A DNA stretch of 9,545 bases. It comes from Sulfurimonas sp. (lineage in GTDB: Bacteria; Campylobacterota; Campylobacteria; Campylobacterales; Sulfurimonadaceae). A program made the position numbers and the translations under genes. The DNA lies in the NCBI GenBank assembly GCA_030646745.1, contig JAUSKV010000357.1, positions 1 to 9,545 of the forward strand, given 5' to 3'. This document shows positions 6,109-9,545 of this stretch, piece by piece (positions within the stretch are counted from its first letter, which is position 1; each line of letters begins with the position of its first letter). The notes under the pieces are model-generated. The model was not told where the DNA came from. It worked only from the letters and a program-made list of their open reading frames with translations, and did not search any database.

Positions 6109-7196
6109 TTTAACTCTTTTTCTTTTGCTAAATTCTCATACTCTGTAATCTGTTCTAAAGTTTTGTCCAAAATATTTTTATCAGAGTTATAAAAATCGTA
6201 ATACCATTCACTTGTAAATCTGATAGTATCTTTGTATTCTAGGTTAGCTTGCCATTTCATAAAAAAAAGAGCTTTATCACAATTAAGTTTTAATAGTCCG
6301 GCTTCATGAAAAGGTATATTGTCCGTTACGCTGAATGCCTCATCAATATTTTCAAAATGCCAATATTTACTTAAATCTACAAGTAACTCTTCTACCGTGT
6401 GATTTTGCTCTGCTCTTGGTCCAAAGTTGAACGCTTCACCATGCAAAGAGTCATCTCCATAAAGTGCAGCACCCAAATTTAAATATCCGCTCAAAGGTTC
6501 CAAAACATGTTGCCAAGGTCGCGTAGCTTTTGGTGCGCGTATCTCTACCACATTCCTTTCGCTCCAAGCTCTCATACAATCTACAACTATCCTATCTTTT
6601 GCCCAATCTCCGCCACCTATAACATTTCCTGCTCTTCCAATCGCTAATTTTACATTAGAACTTTCATTCTTAAAAAATGAGTGAAAGTAAGATTTGATGA
6701 TTAATTCTGCAGCCCCTTTGCTTCCGCTATAAATATCTTTCCCTCCCATTTTGTCATCTTCTTTATAGCCCCACACTTGTTCAACATTGTCATATGCTTT
6801 ATCACTTGTAATGATTATAGCCGTACATTTATGATTGGATATTTTGAGTGCTTCTAAGATATTTGCTGTTCCCATAACATTTGACGAAATCGTTTCTATT
6901 GGATTACTATAAGAGGTTGAGACTATCGGTTGGGCGGCAAGATGAAATAAAAATTCCGGTTGCTCCTTTGATATAATCTCAACCATCTTTTGTAAATCTC
7001 TAATATCTTCTTTGTAGTGTTTTATTTTAAATTCCAACTTCAACTCTTCAAACATGGACGGGTCGGTAGGAATATCTTTTGAAATACCGATTACCTCAGC
7101 ACCCAGTTTTAAAAGCCAAGTTGTAAGCCAACTGCCCTTAAATCCGGTATGCCCCGTAACTAATACTTTTTTGCCTTGATATACATTCTCAAACAT
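6096..7196 (-). CDS. rfbG: CDP-glucose 4,6-dehydratase
   Basis: The enzyme converts CDP-D-glucose to CDP-4-keto-6-deoxy-D-glucose using tightly bound NAD, in the cytoplasm. The 366-residue product is full length for the family. It opens MFENVYQGKKVLVTGHTGFK, with the family-specific TGHTGFKGSW loop at 14-23. HLAAQP (85-90), TSDKAY (130-135) and Y156-SGS-K160 supply the SDR catalytic residues, and GRAGNVIGGGDWAKDRIVVD (187-206) followed by RPWQHVLEPLSGYL (226-239) are diagnostic of RfbG over other dehydratases. The ATG at 7196 is preferred to one five codons upstream: it overlaps the rfbF stop as TAATG, has a GGAAGG SD 7 nt away, and gives the usual N terminus. The gene is richer in GC than those downstream of 4850. 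With rfbF it defines the CDP-sugar branch. Confidence 0.96.
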   Translation of the reverse strand: MFENVYQGKKVLVTGHTGFKGSWLTTWLLKLGAEVIGISKDIPTDPSMFEELKLEFKIKHYKEDIRDLQKMVEIISKEQPEFLFHLAAQPIVSTSYSNPIETISSNVMGTANILEALKISNHKCTAIIITSDKAYDNVEQVWGYKEDDKMGGKDIYSGSKGAAELIIKSYFHSFFKNESSNVKLAIGRAGNVIGGGDWAKDRIVVDCMRAWSERNVVEIRAPKATRPWQHVLEPLSGYLNLGAALYGDDSLHGEAFNFGPRAEQNHTVEELLVDLSKYWHFENIDEAFSVTDNIPFHEAGLLKLNCDKALFFMKWQANLEYKDTIRFTSEWYYDFYNSDKNILDKTLEQITEYENLAKEKELKWTE

Positions 7197-7969
7197 TACC
7201 AAACCTTCCATGGTGCATTTTTACTTTCCCACATTTCATTCAATTTTATTTTATCTCTTAATGTATCCATCGGCATCCAAAAACCATCATGTTTATAGGT
7301 AAAAACTTCTTCATCGCGAGCAAGATTTTTTAAAGGAGTTTGTTCAAATATAGTTCCATCATCTTCACTTATATAGTCAAATACTTTAGGTTCACATACA
7401 AAAAAACCGGCGTTTATCCAGCTGCCATCACCCTTTGGTTTTTCTTGGAACTCTTTAACTTGATTATTATCACCTATATGCAAGGCACCAAATCTGCCTT
7501 CGGGTTGCGCTGAAGTTATTGTTAATGCCTTTCCATGTGATTTATGAAACTTTATAAGTTCTTCTATGTTTATATCACCTACACCATCCCCATAAGTGAG
7601 CAAAAAAGGCTCATTTCCTACAAAACTTTGAGCCCTTTTTATTCTTGCACCGGTCATGCTGTCTATTCCCGTATCAAGCAAAGTGACTTTCCATGGTTCA
7701 CTTGAATTGTTATGCACTTCCATCTTTCCATTTGACATGTCAATGGTTACATTACTCTGGTGAAGAAAATAGTTTGCAAAGTACTCTTTTATATAGTAGC
7801 CTTTGTATCCGAGCAGAATTACGAAATCATTAAATCCGTACTTGCTATATATTTTCATAATATGCCAAAGTATCGGTTTTCCGCCAATCTCAACCATCGG
7901 TTTTGGTCTTATTTCCGTCTCTTCACTCAATCTTGTTCCGAATCCACCTGCGAGTAGTAGTACTTTCAC
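7196..7969 (-). CDS. rfbF: Glucose-1-phosphate cytidylyltransferase
   Basis: The enzyme makes CDP-glucose and pyrophosphate from alpha-D-glucose-1-phosphate and CTP, the entry step for CDP-deoxysugars. The 257-residue product has the expected length. It contains the nucleotidyltransferase signature LLLAGGFGTRLSEET (4-18), RPKPMVEIGGKPILWHIMK (21-39), LLTYGDGVGDI (123-133, metal-binding Asp), SAQPEGRFGAL (153-163), EFQEKPKGDGSWINAGFFV (173-191) and DGFWMPMDTLRDK (228-240). The RPKPMVEIGG-KPILWHIMK and FWMPMDTLRDK stretches distinguish RfbF from the dTDP-glucose enzyme RmlA. The start is GTG, directly abutting the upstream stop (TAAGTG), with AAGGA 7 nt upstream at 7977-7981. Its stop shares one base with the rfbG ATG, so the two are likely coupled. 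Confidence 0.97.
   Translation of the reverse strand: MKVLLLAGGFGTRLSEETEIRPKPMVEIGGKPILWHIMKIYSKYGFNDFVILLGYKGYYIKEYFANYFLHQSNVTIDMSNGKMEVHNNSSEPWKVTLLDTGIDSMTGARIKRAQSFVGNEPFLLTYGDGVGDINIEELIKFHKSHGKALTITSAQPEGRFGALHIGDNNQVKEFQEKPKGDGSWINAGFFVCEPKVFDYISEDDGTIFEQTPLKNLARDEEVFTYKHDGFWMPMDTLRDKIKLNEMWESKNAPWKVW
7204..7209 (-). promoter_or_regulatory. Shine-Dalgarno of rfbG, deciding its start
   Basis: The minus strand reads GGAAGG, 7 nt before the ATG at 7196-7194. The alternative upstream ATG at 7211 has only GGAAAG about 12 nt away, so the shorter form is preferred. Confidence 0.65.
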
Positions 7970-9475
7970 TTAATCTTCCTTCAACTTAAATACTTCTATG
8001 ATATTTTTCTCAGTTGGCTCAACAAAAAAATTATCTCCGTACCAGCTTGAAATTTCTTTTATCTCATCTTTATTATTCATTCTAAACTCCATAAGTTTTT
8101 TATAAATATTGATTACATCGCTACTCTCAAAAGCTATATCCCAAATCTTGCCTTGCCCGTATTCTACCAAAGGATTTGCTGTTAGATTATCTGCACTGGC
8201 TATGATTATAACAGATATTCCACATGCCACTGCTTCTACAGATGTTCCGGAGGCTGTTCCTATAACAATTTTTGCATGTTCAAAAAGCTTGTAGATATTT
8301 TCATTCGACAGTGTTACATTTTTTTGTAAACTGCCAAACTTTCTTATATCTATTGCCGGATGATTCTTAAATATCACATTGTCAAACTCTTTGGCACTCT
8401 CAAGCATATGCTTTGTATCTTTTTCTATATAGGAGCCCAGAAGTAAAATATTTTTTTCCTCTTTTATACCTTTAAAGTCAAAAATATTTTTATATCTGAG
8501 TGATACTCCGGTATTATATTCAACTTTTTCTCTATCAAGTAGATAGTACTTTCCGTTTATCAAAACTTTATGAGGCGCGCTCAGCATCTCATAGTCTAAA
8601 TCATCCACATGCGTATTAAAATATGTTTCGTAGTTTAAATAAAATTGGCATGCGATGAGTTTGATAGAATCGTTATTTTTTCGTACAGCAAAATTAAAGC
8701 CCCTCTCAATAACTTGAAATTCGCTCCATGAGTAAATTTTTTTTATTGACCCAATCTTTGCCAAATTTTTACCCAGAATATATCGAGTCAAACTATCAAA
8801 ACTAAAATGTTTTATATCTTCTACCAAAGAGTTATTAAAGATTTTATCATCGATTGTTCTCTCTTTTTGCAATAATCTTAAAGTTTTAAATGGATACAAC
8901 AGTGTTAAAAAAAATAACAAAGCAAAATCTCTCAATTCTAAAAACTCATATTCAAATATAAAATCTCTGCTATCTTGATTGATAATGCTAAAAAATTTCA
9001 CTAGCTTCAATGGATTCTTACCGACTCCGTAAAGTCTCAGCAGTATCGCATATTGAGTCTCAAATCGCTCAAATGTTTCATATATATCTGCAAAATAATT
9101 TTCATTAAAAACATTCTCTTTATTTGTTTTATCCACAAGCCCAAAAGTATCTATAATGATTTTAGGCTCATTTTTTCTTTGTTTTTTAAAATATATCTTG
9201 TATAAAACAAAAGCTAAAAAATAAGAAAGTAAAAGATACATGTTTTTGATATAAAATTTAAAACTATTTTTTGTGAAGTTTATTACTCTATTTGAAAACG
9301 CAGCACTATTTACAAAATAGTTTTTTGGAAAATCACTCGCATAAGGATTTTTTATCAAGGTTGGATTAATGATTGTATAAATATCCCATGAACTGTTTTT
9401 TTTAACATTTTCTATGTAGTTATGAAATATTTGTTTTTTTTCTTGATATGCCTTGTATAGCTCTTTTGGATTCAT
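7970..9475 (-). CDS. Probable GT-B-type glycosyltransferase / surface carbohydrate biosynthesis protein
   Basis: I do not recognise this 501-residue protein as a named family member. The C-terminal half looks like a GT-B donor domain: a strand ILLLGSY (343-349), FKNHPAIDI (369-377), IYKLFEHAKIVIG (394-406) and GTASGTSVEAVACGIS (406-421). The last is the Gly/Ser-rich loop plus 'EA-ACG-P/S-I' helix seen in capsule glycosyltransferases and CDP-glycerol-type transferases. YSWSEFQVIERGF (248-260) resembles the 'W-E-Q-N-R-F' acceptor-side motif of the same group. Two hydrophobic stretches (77-96 and 182-197) might anchor it or be buried; there is no cleavable signal. It probably transfers a sugar, or a sugar derivative, on the cytoplasmic face. 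The ATG overlaps the upstream gene's TGA (ATGA), and its stop abuts rfbF. Two A8 runs lie in the first 30 codons. The function is inferred from fold-like motifs only. Confidence 0.6.
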   Translation of the reverse strand: MNPKELYKAYQEKKQIFHNYIENVKKNSSWDIYTIINPTLIKNPYASDFPKNYFVNSAAFSNRVINFTKNSFKFYIKNMYLLLSYFLAFVLYKIYFKKQRKNEPKIIIDTFGLVDKTNKENVFNENYFADIYETFERFETQYAILLRLYGVGKNPLKLVKFFSIINQDSRDFIFEYEFLELRDFALLFFLTLLYPFKTLRLLQKERTIDDKIFNNSLVEDIKHFSFDSLTRYILGKNLAKIGSIKKIYSWSEFQVIERGFNFAVRKNNDSIKLIACQFYLNYETYFNTHVDDLDYEMLSAPHKVLINGKYYLLDREKVEYNTGVSLRYKNIFDFKGIKEEKNILLLGSYIEKDTKHMLESAKEFDNVIFKNHPAIDIRKFGSLQKNVTLSNENIYKLFEHAKIVIGTASGTSVEAVACGISVIIIASADNLTANPLVEYGQGKIWDIAFESSDVINIYKKLMEFRMNNKDEIKEISSWYGDNFFVEPTEKNIIEVFKLKED

Positions 9476-9545
9476 AATTTAAAATCTTCAAATCTATCTA
9501 TGTAGTTTTCAAACTTTTTTAAGTCAGGATTGTTAAATCCATAAA
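9472..9545 (-). CDS. C-terminal end of an unidentified gene (5' part outside window)
   Basis: In one minus-strand frame the last 23 codons of an upstream gene are visible, ending in DLKKFENYIDRFEDFKL and then TGA at 9474-9472. The TGA overlaps the ATG of the next gene as ATGA. The other two frames do not fit: one is closed by a TAA. The 4-bp overlap is the same kind of junction seen elsewhere in this cluster, which makes the reading frame credible. The fragment is too short to name a family. Confidence 0.6.
   Translation of the reverse strand, partial: YGFNNPDLKKFENYIDRFEDFKL

Noticed and set aside
7197..7211. Longer form of RfbG starting at the ATG at 7211
   Set aside because: It would add five residues not typical for the family and has a poorly placed SD. 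The TAATG junction with GGAAGG upstream favours the start at 7196.
7760..7957. 65-codon plus-strand ORF
   Set aside because: It lies fully antisense to the strongly conserved rfbF N-terminal region, so it is a shadow.
8109..8294. 61-codon plus-strand ORF
   Set aside because: It is antisense to the GT-B-like C-terminal motif region, with no supporting signal.

Overview
The window is an AT-rich stretch of a surface-polysaccharide (O-antigen, capsule or exopolysaccharide) biosynthesis locus. Every supported gene lies on the minus strand, so the cluster reads from position 9545 towards 1. Genes abut or overlap by a few bases at almost every junction. The largest gap between genes is 42 bp, and I see no internal promoter, terminator, RNA gene, mobile element or CRISPR array. 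The locus is therefore probably part of one long operon, with promoter and end outside the window. Low GC, tight packing and gene content would suit a Gram-negative bacterium such as a member of the Campylobacterota (Sulfurimonas/Arcobacter-like). That is an inference from style; no taxonomic marker gene is present.

Layout in order of transcription: (1) the last 23 codons of an unidentified gene (9545-9472); (2) a 501-residue probable GT-B-type glycosyltransferase or surface-carbohydrate protein (9475-7970); (3) a CDP-sugar block: glucose-1-phosphate cytidylyltransferase rfbF, CDP-glucose 4,6-dehydratase rfbG, a short RmlC-like cupin epimerase and an RmlD-like reductase (7969-4848); (4) a family 2 glycosyltransferase (4848-3940); (5) a three-gene block of a DegT-like PLP enzyme, a FemAB/BioF2-type GNAT acyltransferase and a cytoplasmic NodB-fold polysaccharide deacetylase (3929-1198); (6) a divergent NAD-dependent epimerase/dehydratase (1155-337); (7) the N-terminal third or so of a GT4-like glycosyltransferase cut by the left edge (340-1).

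Working model: RfbF and RfbG make CDP-4-keto-6-deoxy-D-glucose from glucose-1-phosphate and CTP. No RfbH/DdhC C3-dehydrase is visible, and the next two genes encode an epimerase-like cupin and a 4-ketoreductase-like SDR. The product is therefore more likely a CDP-6-deoxyhexose than a CDP-3,6-dideoxyhexose. The glycosyltransferases would place this and other sugars on a lipid carrier. The PLP enzyme, acyltransferase and deacetylase would modify amino sugars in the repeat unit. No flippase (Wzx), polymerase (Wzy) or ABC exporter is in view, so the export route cannot be assigned.

The system is mostly recognisable. The points worth a second look are the unresolved CDP-sugar product, two SDR enzymes that both have His where the catalytic Tyr is expected, the PLP-GNAT-deacetylase block, the poorly classified 501-residue protein, and a base-composition contrast inside the cluster.
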